Shown here one piece after another: positions 21,401 to 32,505 of a stretch of 64,000 bases of DNA (positions within the stretch are counted from its first letter, which is position 1; every line of letters begins with the position of its first letter). Made by a program: the position numbers and the translations under genes. The stretch spans positions 40,250 to 104,249 of the forward strand of contig JAEMHR010000097.1 of assembly GCA_016490725.1 (NCBI GenBank), read 5' to 3'. The stretch is from Amphichorda felina (taxonomy: Eukaryota > Ascomycota > Sordariomycetes > Hypocreales > Bionectriaceae). The notes under the pieces are model-generated. The model made no database searches. It saw only the letters and a program-made list of their open reading frames with translations, and was not told where the DNA came from.

Positions 21401-23690
21401 ACCACAAGTCGTTGCTATAGCCTGCTCCATCGGGGTCTCTGAGATATCGAGGTGGACCGCACAGCGAAGCTCCTCTACGGTCAGTGGTCGGGTGGCCAGG
21501 GCAACCCAGGTCAGCATGGACTTGGCCAACTTGGCACGCCGCTTCTCGGTCTCGATGGATTTAAGGATCCTGCGGTAGAAATTGTACAGGCCCTCGGGCA
21601 CCTCGGTCAGGATGTTTTCGATATCCTCGTCCGTGTACGCCATTTCGAGCTCTTGGAGAACAAGATGGACCCAGAGAAACGACCCCGAGGATTTCTGAAG
21701 GATCCTGTCTGTAAGCTGATCTGCATCTTTGAGTGCTAGTTCGAACATCTTGGACTCGATCACTGTCCGAATATCGGGCACTAGGTACTTGTCAGTTCCG
21801 CATGGCCGGACGAGTCCAATCTTCGATACTCACAGGTATCATCGACCGAAAGCCTACGGAGATTTACACGCACGCCCAGGGATGTAATGCCGCGGTCGAT
21901 TTCAGGAGTGGTTCGGCTGGTGACAAAGGCGCGAAGGCCGGCTGGGAAGTCTGACATGAACCGGAACAAGTTGCTGAACCTGAAGCATTCATCAAGCCCA
22001 TCGATGATCCATACATGCCGCGTCATGGAGCCACCTTTTAGGACGGGTACGAGGATCTTGCGCCAAATCGACCTCTCATCTTGGTTGTCGAAGGACGTCG
22101 ACTCGCTGTCGAGCTTTAGGATCCTATGGGCCACCGATTCATCCTGCAAAGCCATCTGATACGTCAAGCTGAGAAGGAGAGAGGAGAGGTTGCGGCTGCC
22201 GGATTTCCCTTGCTTGAAGAAGTAGTAGCTGCAGTATAGGCCCTGGTTCTTGAGGTAGTCAATGGTGTGGCCGCAGATGACTGATTTTCCTGTAGCTGGC
22301 GGACCAGCGAGCCAGCAGATGGGCGGTTCTTCCGGGCTATTGCAGACCCATTCGGAGAAGAAGGGGCTCTCGGTGAACCAGGAGCAGGATCCAGGCGACT
22401 TCATGTCCAGGAGCATTGCGAGGTCGTCCTCGGGAACCTCGGGTGCAGAGAAAAATGCCTTTAACCTGGTTTCCTTGTTGACAGGCGTGGAGGAGGTGGC
22501 CGTTGTGGCCCGGATGCTGTCCATGGCGCTTGACAGAGCATTGCGAATCTTCCGGTAGTTTGGATCAAGCTGAGACTTGAACTTGCAGACATGGCGATGG
22601 TCGGCATCCATGGCAGAGATCTCCTCGTTGCTGTATCCGAGAGTGGCCGAGAACTTGTCCACCACGAGGACGTCGAGCCTGTTTGAGGCAGGCAGAGTCT
22701 CAAAGAATGACCATAGCCGCAAGTCGCTGGAATAGTGCCGGAAGGTATCGTTGATCTCTACCAAGGCGGAGGAGTTTGAGACGAGATCGGAGATGTACGG
22801 CTTCGAGTTCCATGTGACCTGGAGCATATTTCGGAGAATGCCAGCCAGGTCGGAGCCACGATGCGGCGTTCCGAGGAAGAATATGGAGCGGATCCTCGAT
22901 GCCAACTCCTCCAGGCCTGGGTCCTGCCTGGCGAGGATGTAGGCCTTCTTGGCTAGACAGCCACCCATGCTATGGCCGACCAAGATGATACGCGTATCGC
23001 TCCTCCGGATGAGGGGGTTGTTTCTGATCTCGCCAATGAGTGACTGGGCAAAGTCATGGATGTTCAGCGTGGTGGACGCCCGCTTGCCCCAGTCGGCAGA
23101 GTAGCCGAAGGAGTGGATGCGAGCATCCTCGAAGTCTGGGTCGGCGGGGAGCCACGACTGTGGCCAGAACTTGTCTTCGTCGCCCGAATAGGCCCACGTC
23201 TTCCTGGAGCTCCCGCCTATGCCGTGGATGAAGACGATGTCGACCAGCGCTGGGGCGCCTGGCGGGTCGTAGAGGGTGTTGAGGCCAAGGCGGCCCTTGT
23301 CCTCCTGGGGATCATCGTCGGCCTCTGTGCTGCGGCTGAACTTGGAGAATGTGTTGCTGCGGAAGGACGAGAAGCCGCCGCGCCGCGACAGGAGACTGCC
23401 CGCTCGCGTTGTAGACCGTACGCTCAATGAACTGGTCTGCTGTTGAAGTCAGGGTCAAGCGTCAGCGTGGAGGGCCAAGAGGACATGAGGACAAGAGGGC
23501 ATTCGGAGTGTGGGGGTTGGCGGGGCGAAGCGAAGCGCTCACGCTGCTCCATACTGGGGGATTCTGGGGAATTCTGGGGAGTCCTGGGGGGTTGATGATG
23601 GGCGGTTGGTCGTACCTCTCGTGGGTCGAGCCGCTCTGGCGTCTCCTCTGAGCTGGCGTAGTAATCCAAGCTTCTCTCCGACCTCTCCAT
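18479..23690 (-). CDS. NLR-like protein: alpha/beta hydrolase (SesB-type), NACHT, WD40-like
   Basis: Four exons (23690–23616, 23436–21834, 21780–20421, 20360–18479) encode 1639 residues. After a short N-terminal tail, an alpha/beta hydrolase domain (about 85–290) has IVFIHGIGG, the nucleophile elbow GHSMGG (Ser about 181) and GTPHRGSDLAG. A STAND NTPase follows, with Walker A GPPATGKS (about 403–410) and Walker B VWIIDGLDE (about 500–508). The second half is a helical region and divergent WD40-like repeats (NIDIYDVESL, HLVIWDSKTG, KCRVWEPS). The tail is Ser/Arg-rich. This layout is that of fungal NLRs linked to non-self recognition and regulated cell death, where the N-terminal domain is the effector. 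The repeats are not near-identical, so they are not of the rapidly shuffling type. Acceptor of intron 1 is a CAGCAG tandem, so one Gln may be optional. The biological trigger is unknown. Confidence 0.9.
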
Positions 23691-24435
23691 GTTCAACTCT
23701 CTGGAAGCCGGTGTGTCTCATACGCGGTAGTTAGAGCAACAGAGACTCGAGCGGGCATTTGAGTACCCACAGGGTCACAGGCTCACAGCTGATGCGGTAA
23801 GCGGTCCTCCTGTGGCCCCGAACGTGAACCTGGCTGCACTGCTGCAGCGCTCCGCCTACCTCACACCCATGATACTATACTTACCTGCCCACTTCCCCTA
23901 CCTGGCCCAGTATGGCCCTTTGCTCGCCAGCCCACACACCCGTCGACAGTGGCTGCTCGTACGGCTGGACCTTTCCCCCCAGCCACTTTTGCACTTTCTG
24001 ACCTGTTATGTGCCGCCGCAATGCGCCGCCTCGCGCCCTGGCAGGCTGCCAGACCTGGTCATGCGGCTACAGGGGTCCGTCTTTGCCCGACAGGCTGTCC
24101 TCATGGAAGGGAAAAAATCCAGTTTGTCACTTGCCAATGGCTGTTACAAGGCAGTCAGTCAACCACCGCCCCATTCCAGTAATCAGCGCGCCAGTGCTGG
24201 TGGTTGACTGCCCTGTGACTGTCTCTTATCTGGGTGAGCGAAGCTACTCGGGATGCAAATCCATCAATATATGTTGTACTTCTGACGACGATATTGCTGT
24301 ACTTATTGCTTTACAGCTGGAATAGAAATCTGTCATGATCCGAGTTTCGCCCAAGAGTCACCCTAACTTGCTGAACTTGCTGAACTTGCTGAACTGGTAC
24401 GGTTAATCCGGCCCAACGAGTGGTTGTTGCCCGCC
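23691..24435. other. intergenic: NLR upstream region
   Basis: 745 bp containing the presumed NLR promoter and the 3' flank of the ketosamine kinase gene. A perfect 9-bp triplicate lies at 24366–24392. Reading frames over 23812–24207 have no recognisable domain and no splice-consistent extension, so I do not call them. Confidence 0.55.
24366..24392. repeat. tandem repeat, 3 copies of a 9-bp unit
   Basis: ACTTGCTGA is repeated three times, starting about 40 bp beyond the ketosamine kinase stop. Confidence 0.9.
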
Positions 24436-25695
24436 TCATTCCTCATAGCCGTTGGGAAACTTGGCCACCAGCTCTCGGATCGTCTCAAGTGCTCTGCGAT
24501 TCGACATTATTAGTGGACTGGCCTACGGCTGTGCTGGGATGGTAGCCTCATACAAGTCGATATACTCATCCTCGTTCGGGAATAGCGCTGTGGCTAGGCA
24601 GTTGAACCGCCTATATCTACCAGTCAGCCTCGTCGTGGAGGGCCGGTTGAGAGATCGTAGACACTCACAGGCTGTAGAGCAGATTTCTGTCGTCAAAATC
24701 ATCTGCCGGCTCGCTCTTCGGATAGTGCGTCAGGTATTCCCCAATGTAGTCGGTTAATTTGTTGCGTTCAAGACGCCAGTTTCCGAGCTCGTCTGCCGGA
24801 CACCATTAGCAGAAGCTTCATTTCCAAGCTAAGAGGGTGAGTTCACTTACACTCGTTGTGCGCCCAGAAGCTTGCTGGGTCGTAGATGATTCCCTCCTCG
24901 GTCTCATCGTCCACGATTGCTGCATTCCCGCACCAGAGATCGCCGTGCACGAGCGATGGTACAACTTTGCGCCCCCCAGTCTCCAAGGGGCGTAGCAACC
25001 GTGGAATCACCTTGTCGAAAAGATCGGGCAGCAAGGCATCCAACTTCGCACATGGGCCTGCGCGCTTCTCCCGCACGTCCAAGATGTGCCTCAAGCCTTG
25101 TGCAAAGAACCTCTCCCAGCTTTCACACCACGTGTTATTCTGTGGGACGTTCCCACAGTAGGTCGTGATGTGGAATCCAAACTTACCCTCCGGGGAGCGG
25201 TGGTTCATGTGGAGCTGTGCGACCTTTTGGCAGAACGATATTGGCTCTGGGACACCCTCAAAGAGCTCGTAGAAATTGCACATGTAGTAGTGTGACGTCG
25301 AGCCACCTACTAGAGTCCCCTGAGAAATTGGCTTGGGGCAGAAACCCGGGGCTAGAGAGTGGATGAGAGACGTCGACTCGAACTCCCCTTTCAGAGCCTC
25401 AAACCCGGCATTTCCTTCCGAGACCTGCATGTTGTGTAAGTGCTGCTAAATGTTCAGACAATGCAGCTGCATGATACCTTCAGAAAATACTCCTCTACAG
25501 TCCCATCGTCGTGGCGGGCCTTGATTCTAAAGCACTTGGCCCAGGCGGATTCGAAATGATTCACCACGCTCAGTACATTGGCGATACCGGGGACGGCTGT
25601 TTTGGGGGGATGAGATCCGCGTAAGCGAATGGGCTGATGTGGATGAGGATTTGACCTTTACCTTTAACTACAGTTTTCGCAATGGCAGCTTCCAT
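24436..25695 (-). CDS. fructosamine/ketosamine-3-kinase family protein
   Basis: Six exons (25695–25662, 25596–25478, 25424–24851, 24792–24669, 24610–24554, 24493–24436) encode 321 residues. The family phosphorylates the C3 hydroxyl of fructosamine or ribulosamine adducts on proteins or small amines, which leads to deglycation. Visible motifs are the N-lobe with EYFLK-VSEGNAGF, the aminoglycoside-phosphotransferase-like catalytic loop LVHGDLWCGN, and the metal-binding IYDPASFWAHNEYELG, which is completed only after splicing exon 3 to exon 4. The protein ends in RELVAKFPNGYEE. The penultimate 60-bp intron has an ACTAAT-type branch sequence. Length agrees with the family. The first exon encodes only 11 residues, so the start is the least certain part. 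It is divergent from the aldo-keto reductase gene. Confidence 0.88.
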
Positions 25696-26152
25696 ATTGG
25701 CGACTTCGACAAGTTGGTCCTGGGGAAAGTAGATAATGATCTGAGCGATGCTCCTCCACTTTCCAGCTGAAGGGGGCGGCGCACCCGGGGTTGATATCAG
25801 ATGCCAGAGCGTCGCTTATTTCTGGGCTCTGGTAGGCGCCAAACTGCCAACACTAGGTAGTCAATCTGCAACGTCGGCCCGCTTCTGCATGGGAGAGGGA
25901 ATTCGTCCAATAGTTTGGAGTGATCAAAACCCCTGGCCAGGAGCTTCTGCAGCTGAGCTTACTGTAGCCAACTTTCAGACATAAAGGTTGCACAGCTGGT
26001 ACTTTGGCTAGTAGGTTGGGTGTTAGTCAAAGCGGGGGATGGATGATTTGAACGTGAGCGCTCCCGCGGGGCTTCTAGAAGGTGTGGTCATGCCATGACC
26101 AACGGCGTTGGCCCTCGATTTCTCTAACCACCCGCTCACCAGCATTTGAGCA
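25696..26152. other. divergent promoter region, ketosamine kinase / aldo-keto reductase
   Basis: 457 bp between two divergent starts. No coding sequence is supported. Both products act on sugar-derived carbonyl or amine compounds, so shared control is conceivable, but no specific site is evident. Confidence 0.5.
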
Positions 26153-27459
26153 ATGGAATTGCCCAAAACTTTTCTTCTAAACACGGGCGCTCGGATCCCA
26201 GCCGTGGGCTTGGGTACCTTCCAGGGCGGCGGCGATAATGCGGTTGTCGAGAAACAGGTAGAGGAAGCGCTCGAGGTGGGGTATCGGCACATTGATACCG
26301 CCATGGACTACAAGAACGAGAAGGAGGTCGGCCGTGCGCTGAAGAAGAGTAACTTGAAGCGAGAGGAGCTGTTCATAACCACGAAATTGTATGTATGGGA
26401 AACGCAGACCGACCCGACCGGGCGTGGCTAACCGTGGTGATCAGACACCAGACGTGGCACCGTCCCGAGGATGTCGCAGAGGCTTTAGATCGATCCTTGA
26501 GCAACCTGGGCCTTCAATACGGTGGGTAGAAACCCCGTAGCTAGCTGGGCTATGATGGAGACTGACGAAATGTAGTCGACCTATATCTGATGCACTGTGA
26601 GCTGTGTCGCCCCATGGGCATGTGGCCATGATATTGACAAACGGCTCAAGTTCCACATGCGTACACACCTGGGGACGACCATACTACGTTGCGTCGACCG
26701 GATGGCAGCGGCAAGGTGATTCAGTCCGGTTCCACGAACACACGGAATTGTTGCCGTTAACGCATCGCCATCAGCCCGTCATCGACTTGGACCTCTCGAG
26801 GCGGTACACGGACACCTGGAAAGCGATGGAAGCGCTCGTAGATAGCGGGAGGGCCCGTGCTATTGGTGAGGGGGCCCGTTGACGGTCTTGTCCATGCTAA
26901 CCTAGCTGACGTAGGCATTTCCAATTTCAACATCTTGAAGACGAAAAGGATACTCGAAGTCGCGAGGATCCGGCCGGCAGTCAACCAGGTTGAGCTTCAT
27001 CCGTGAGTTCCCTAGGGCAACTCAGCTCCTAAACACGCTGCTGATGCCAGCATCTCCAGACTCTTGCCACAGAAGGAGCTCGTCGACTACTGCAACGACC
27101 AGGGGATCTTTGTCATCGCACACCAGCCGCTTGGCGGTGTGCCCGTTGAGGCAGTTCGAGGCCGGGCAGATGTGAAGCCCCCTCTGCACCATCCAGATAT
27201 CCACGACATTGCGAGCCGCTGTGGCCAGACGCCCGCGCAAGTCTGCTTGTCGTGGGCAGTTCAGAGAGGCATCGCAGTGGTGCCCAAGACGGTCAACAAG
27301 GAGCGGATGCGCGAGAATTTGGAGCTCACTAAGCTCCCAGATGGTGCCTTCGAGGCTGCCGACAAACTGGTGGACAAGCAGGGCTCGGTGCGATTTCTCG
27401 ATCCATCCAGGCACATTGGGTTCGACATTTTTGACGAGGACCACGACCAACCAGTGTAG
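26153..27459 (+). CDS. aldo-keto reductase
   Basis: NADPH-dependent carbonyl reductase of the AKR fold, about 320 residues. Exons are 26153–26388, 26445–26521, 26576–26596, 26725–26865, 26915–27002 and 27060–27459. Signature GYRHIDTAMDYKNE supplies the catalytic Asp and Tyr, ITTKL the Lys, and VDLYLMH the His. The second signature region is VNQVELHP-LLPQKELVDYCN, and the cofactor motif is IAVVPKTVNKERMRENL. Exon 3 is only 21 bp. After the catalytic His, relatives usually read WP. Here the acceptor of intron 3 must be 26724, or alternatively 26715 (three residues longer), and either choice gives an atypical loop rich in His. Substrate cannot be told; glycerol or xylose-type reductases are the nearest class. 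Confidence 0.85.
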
Positions 27460-28375
27460 CCGTGAGAATGAGCGTGCATCTGGTCGATGGAGAGTTCATT
27501 GCAGTATGGAGTTTAGCTTCAATAGACAAAAAAAAAAAAAGCTTTTTGAGAACACAATATCACCAAGAGGTACTTGGAGTCTCTCTTTCACCTTGTGGAA
27601 GGACCATCAAGCGGAGCGAAACTTGCTACCGAGCCCAATATGTGTGGCTTGAACGGTCGCTGCACAGCCACTGGCAGCTTTGCCTTGTGAAACAGCCTAG
27701 GGGTGGTACGTGCACGATGCGGTGGTTCTGATGGATGATGTGGCTGCCACTTGTACGGCACAGCCACACCAGCCCTGTGAACAGCCCCTGAAGACATACC
27801 GAGAAATTGTTTAGGTGCCCACCGCCCAGATATGGGAGACCATGCGGCCCTGGACAACCTAACTAGTTCCACTTTGTGAAGCGACCATTGTCGGGTTAGC
27901 TGCTCTGGAATCCAGACTTCCAAGAATAGGACATGTCTCAGGCCTGTCAAACTGCTTACCGAATTCTGCTGTGGAGCGTGGACTCCAAGCCCCATCCCAT
28001 TATGCCCAGTGTAGTGAGTGCCCTGCGACGGCAATTCTCTGTTGGGCTGGGCTGCCGGTATGGTATGGGCATGAACCAAGCAGACCCTCTATTTCAGCTG
28101 TCGTCAGCCTGCAGGCCACGCGTGAGCTGGGCCGTGATCTCTCGTACTTTACACCCCGCCTCCCCGCTCCTCGATTCCTCCCATACCCGAGCGCCATCTT
28201 TCTTGTCCCTGCGCCCGATTTTGCGAACTGGTTGACTATTGTCGCCGCGCTGTGTCTTTGTCTACAGACATCGCCAATCGTTCCTCCGTCGCAGTGCTGG
28301 TCATTTCCAGCCCCGTCAATCGTACACACGCCACCCGCCGTCACCTTAGAGATACCCCGCCATACATCTGTCGCC
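27460..28375. other. intergenic: AKR 3' flank and kinase promoter
   Basis: 916 bp. It contains a 12–13 base A-run (about 27529–27540) soon after the AKR stop and a C/T-rich leader before the kinase start. Frames on either strand (for example 27588–28079) lack domain support. Confidence 0.55.
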
Positions 28376-29978
28376 ATGAGCTGTAGGTTGCCTCCCATTC
28401 GCGATGCCAAATCTGGCCCGACTACTCCACAACCGTCGCATAAACAAAGACCGATGGGATTCGTCTCATAGGCCCTCTTCTCTTTTGCCACAGCTGCTAA
28501 CTGACCCTTTGCTGCAGTCTCCGGCATGCTTAATCGCCTTGGCGGCCAGCCCGAGAGCTACGAGAAGAAGTACGCACCTGCCCACGTCCCCGGTCGACCG
28601 CCAATATTGGAGACACACAAGAACAGTAGCTGACCTCTGTGCGCTTCGGAACAGGGCTAAGTACCGGTTCGGAAAGACACTGGGCGCCGGTACCTATGGC
28701 GTCGTCCGCGAGGCTGAGGGCCCAACCGGGAGGGTAGCTGTCAAGATCATTCTCAAGAAGAACGTCAAGGGCAACGAGAAGATGGTCTACGACGAGCTGC
28801 GAATGCTCCAGACCCTCAAGCACCCCCACATTGTCAGGTTTGTTGACTGGTTCGAGTCGAGGGTATGTGATACTTGTTGCGCGAAGCTACTCAGAACGAG
28901 GCTGACCGAGACCCCCCTTTTCGCAGGACAAGTTCTATATTGTAACCCAGCTCGCCACTGGCGGAGAGCTGTTCGACCGTATCTGCGAACAGGGCAAGTT
29001 CACCGAGAAGGATGCCTCCCAAACAATCAAGCAGGTTCTCAGTGCTGTCGACTACCTGCACAAGAATGAGGTCGTCCACCGCGGTATGCATCCTTCTAGT
29101 TCTCCTCAATTCCCCCAAAAGCATTTCGGCTGACTTTCCAACCATGCAGATCTTAAGCCTGAGAACCTGCTCTACGTGACCAAGGACCCCGATTCTGACC
29201 TTGTTCTGGCTGATTTTGGTATTGCCAAGACGCTCGACAACAAGGAGGAGTCTCTCCAGACCATGGCAGGCTCCTTTGGCTACGCCGCACCCGAGGTCAT
29301 GGACCGCAAGGGCCATGGCAAGCCCGTCGACATGTGGTCGATGGGCGTCATCACCTACACCCTGCTCTGCGGCTACTCGCCATTCCGCAGCGAGAACCTC
29401 CGAGATCTGCTCGAGGAGTGCAGCTCCGGTTCGGTCGTGTTCCACGAGCGGTACTGGAAGGATGTCAGCCAAGACGCAAAGGACTTCATCATGCACCTGA
29501 TTGTCCCGGAGCCCGAGAAGCGATGGACCAGTGAGGTGAGTCTTCCCCCCCCAATGTTTCCCGATTTTCAAGCTCCAGCATGGACTGACTGGACGCCACA
29601 CAGCAAGCACTGGGCCACATCTGGCTCAGCGGACAGAACGCCACCGACCACGACCTGGTGCCCGAACTCCGCCGCGCCCGCGAGGCGAGGTCCAAGCTCA
29701 AGCACGCCATCCTGGCCGTCTCCCTCAAGAAGAGGATCGCGGCGCTCAAGGCGGACGAGACGGACCCGGAGAGCTCAGAGATGGGCGACGCCGAGGCGGG
29801 CATCCCCGGCGCCACCCCCACACCCGAGAGGAAGACGGACCTCCTCAAGGACAAGGTCAAGAGCGGCGCCGTCTTCCGCGCCGTGGTGCAGGGTGCGGTG
29901 GCGGACAAGAAGCAGAAGGAGGAGGCTGCCGCGGCCGAGCAGGAGCTTCTAGAGGCGCAGCGACGCAGCCAGGCTTGA
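28376..29978 (+). CDS. calcium/calmodulin-dependent protein kinase (CaMKI-like)
   Basis: A 394-residue Ser/Thr kinase from six exons (28376–28382, 28518–28569, 28655–28862, 28927–29083, 29150–29535, 29604–29978). The first coding exon is only seven bases (ATG AGC T). Splicing gives MSFSGMLNRLGGQPESYEKK, and an internal Met in exon 2 (28526) is the fallback start. Kinase motifs: glycine loop LGAGTYGVVREA, VAVKII (ATP Lys), HRDLKPENLL, ADFG, and AAPEVM with a phosphorylatable Thr upstream (LQTMAGS). The C-terminal extension (LKHAILAVSLKKRIAALKA) is basic and amphipathic, as expected of a calmodulin-binding and autoinhibitory segment, followed by a charged tail. Orthologues work in calcium signalling, growth and stress. 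Assignment to CaMKI-like rather than another CAMK is by overall layout. Confidence 0.92.
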
Positions 29979-30510
29979 ACATAATGCGGGTTGATATATG
30001 GCTAAATCAGCTGGTTGGGCGAAGCTTATGGGTCCCCCGAAAGGGATCGTGGTATAGATTGAAGTTGTTGCGGACAACTACTCGTAGGACGGGGGAATAG
30101 GCACTCTTGGCTCATAGGAAGGCAACGTCTACTTCTGAGGGCGGACATTCGGATGACGGATATTGTTATTTTATTTTTGCCCCGGTCACTTTCAAGCCAA
30201 ATGCTAGCATTGCCGTCATCTCATTCATCACTTAGCTCGGCGCATACTGCAACGCCCTGATAACTTCAAAATCACACAGAACTCCCCTATTCTTGTGGCT
30301 GAAACCGCACCTCCTCCCCATGTTGCCCACAGCCGAAACGGGTACATGAGCTGGTCTAGCAGCGTCACTACTCCAGCTATCTGCGCAATACTTCCCCCAT
30401 CCCGTCTAAGGTATATATATAAAATGATCCCCCAAAACACCAGGCGCCAAACGAAGAAACCCAAATAGACACCCGCGAGAAACAACTCAAGCGGGCATAC
30501 GCATGCCCCC
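29979..30510. other. intergenic, convergent 3' ends
   Basis: 532 bp between the kinase (+) and the unidentified gene (-). It contains a T-rich stretch near 30160–30180 and no supported gene. Confidence 0.55.
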
Positions 30511-31613
30511 CTACTCCATCAGATCCGCCAGCGCAGCCTCCCTCAGGGCCTCATACCTTGCCGCGTCGAACCGCCTCCGCCGCCAGCCCTCGGCCCTGAG
30601 CCGCTCGATCCTCGCCCGGAGCTCGATGGCGCGCACGCCGTCGTTGGAGGGCGGCGGCCGCGCGGCGGCCACGTCGTCGCTGGCGGGGAGGTGGACCGTC
30701 GTGATCTGGCGGTGCAGGGCGGCCAGGGCGGCGGCGTAGCGGTGGAGGCAGCCGGTGCGCTCTAGGGGGTCTTCGCTTTCCCCCTCGCCTGCGGGGGCAT
30801 GGTCGCGCCCGCGCTGGCGAGCCAGCCTGAGGGTGGCAAGCACGTCGTCGGGCTCGGGCGTGGAGCATTCGGGCCGTGAACTCGGGCCTAGGGTTGGCGA
30901 GTCAGGGCGCTGGGGCTGGTCCATGACGATGGGCACGCAGTGAGACTTGGCTTGGCCTCCCCGTGGTGTTGACTGGGCCGCCGTCTCGCTCCCGCCGGGC
31001 GAGTTGGGTGTTGGTGAGGACATCCTCGTCGACGCGCTGCCGCTGCTGCTCAGGGACGGTGCGGGTGAGCAGGACGACGCAGGGCTGGCACTGCGCGAGG
31101 ATATCAGCAACGTGGCAGTCTGCCCCTCTGCCTCGGCCAGGACGGATGCGCGGCGGTAGTGGTCACGGGCGCGATCCAGGAGGCCGATGCGGTGGGGAGA
31201 GCCACGGTGCATGCTGCGCACCTGCGTCTCGAGGGCGCTGGCGGCGTAGAAGTGGAGGTAGACCAGGTGCGCCAGATCAGCACTTCTCTGCTCGCGTACG
31301 AGTACTTGGTCAGTCTGCGCATGACGTAGAGGTGAAGCCAGTGGTCGCGACTTACAGAGGCCTTTGCGCCGGCGAGGAGATCGCAACACCGCGTCGAGCA
31401 CGCGCGATACCTCCGGTTGAGATAGTCTTGCTTGACCTCCACCAGCGCCCTCTTCCACTCCAACGACGTCCTCGGCATGCGCGAAGGCGCCATCAGGTTA
31501 TCCATCTTGACTCTTGTCATCGTCTTGGGCGTGTCCAACCAAGGTGGGTTGGCGCCAGAGATGCCCTCCAGGTCGATGGTCGACGGAAGAACAAGTGTAC
31601 TCGTAGCAGCCAT
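30511..31613 (-). CDS. uncharacterised fungal protein, alpha-helical N-terminal region
   Basis: Two exons (31613–31356, 31287–30511; 68-bp intron, phase 0) encode 344 residues. I do not recognise a named family with certainty. The N-terminal region looks conserved and helical: LMAPSRMPRTSLEWKRALVE, then YLNRRYRACSTRCCDLLAG, then DLAHLVYLHFYAASALETQV and RIGLLDRARDHYRRASVLAE across the splice site. The spacing of paired helices resembles tetratricopeptide-like repeats, which is an inference. The middle is a long Ser/Pro-rich disordered segment, and the C-terminus is a basic, Arg/Ala-rich helix (IELRARIERLRAEGWRRRRF). No signal peptide, transmembrane segment or catalytic motif is visible. Splice sites and the helical pattern on both sides of the intron support a real gene. 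Confidence 0.75.
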
Positions 31614-32505
31614 TTCCCTTTACTTGGAATGTTGCCAACGAGACTGTCTGATCCTTTACGTATAAAAGGCCCACTCCGTGATAAGGTACCTAGTATGGTG
31701 CTACCGTGATGTCTCTCACGCACAGTGTACGAGTACTAGGTACTAGGCCGAGGCGTGATGTACTCCCCAGGGTAGGGGGGATGGGGTTCGATGGCTTGAA
31801 GATGAGGGGGCAAGTTAGCAGCTCTGCACCGGATCGCAGCTTCAAATTGGGTGTTTTGTTTCTCCCACGGCAAGATTGCCCCAGATATCGGGGGAGTTCG
31901 TGGGTTTGAATGAATTGCTACTCCTACAAGGTTGTACGAGGACGTATCCGTACAAGGAACACACCTGCATCGACTTCGGGACCTTCAGGGGTCCCAGAAG
32001 GGTAAGCGGGGTTTCAACGCGTGTCAGTGTGGACAAGGGAACCCCGTCTAACATGGAGGGGTTGTGTCAGGGACAAAATCAAGGAGCGTTCGAGAGTGTT
32101 TCACGGATGCAGATGCAAGAAACGTGGCCAAGATCGCGGTGTCCTTCGTTGATGGTACTAATACCAGTATGCAACGGGAGCAGCTGGGCTCTCGGTAGGT
32201 GGGAGGGTGCTCAGTCCTCCTCTGGGAGACGGATGAACGATTTGAGATGGGACGAACCTGAAGTTCCCAGACCTGGGTGGGCCGGGGCTAAATCTATTAG
32301 CGGACAACTGGCACCGGGAGTCCTTTCTGCTCGGTAGACTCCACCCAAGAAGGGCTGTCACATGAGGGTTGCATCGCACGGCCGGTTTGGTGTCTGTCTC
32401 TGCCTGTGAGCACGGTCGGGTACACATGCTAATCGCCGACAGCGACATTCCGCTCATATGCGCGCTGTAATGGTTTGTCTTGAATTGTTTCGATTGACCG
32501 AACAA
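31614..32505. other. intergenic: upstream of the uncharacterised gene and HTS1 3' flank
   Basis: 892 bp. It holds CTAG/GTAC-type motifs (GTACGAGTACTAGGTACTAGG, about 31727–31747). Reading frames across 31876–32337 show no domain. No gene is called. Confidence 0.55.

Noticed and set aside
23812..24207. 131-codon plus-strand frame downstream of the ketosamine kinase gene
   Set aside because: There is no recognisable domain, no splice-consistent extension, and composition like the overlapping alternative frames.
25695..26153. Metabolic cluster of ketosamine kinase, AKR and neighbours
   Set aside because: Only two divergent enzymes are adjacent, and there is no backbone enzyme, transporter or regulator next to them. 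Chance adjacency is sufficient.
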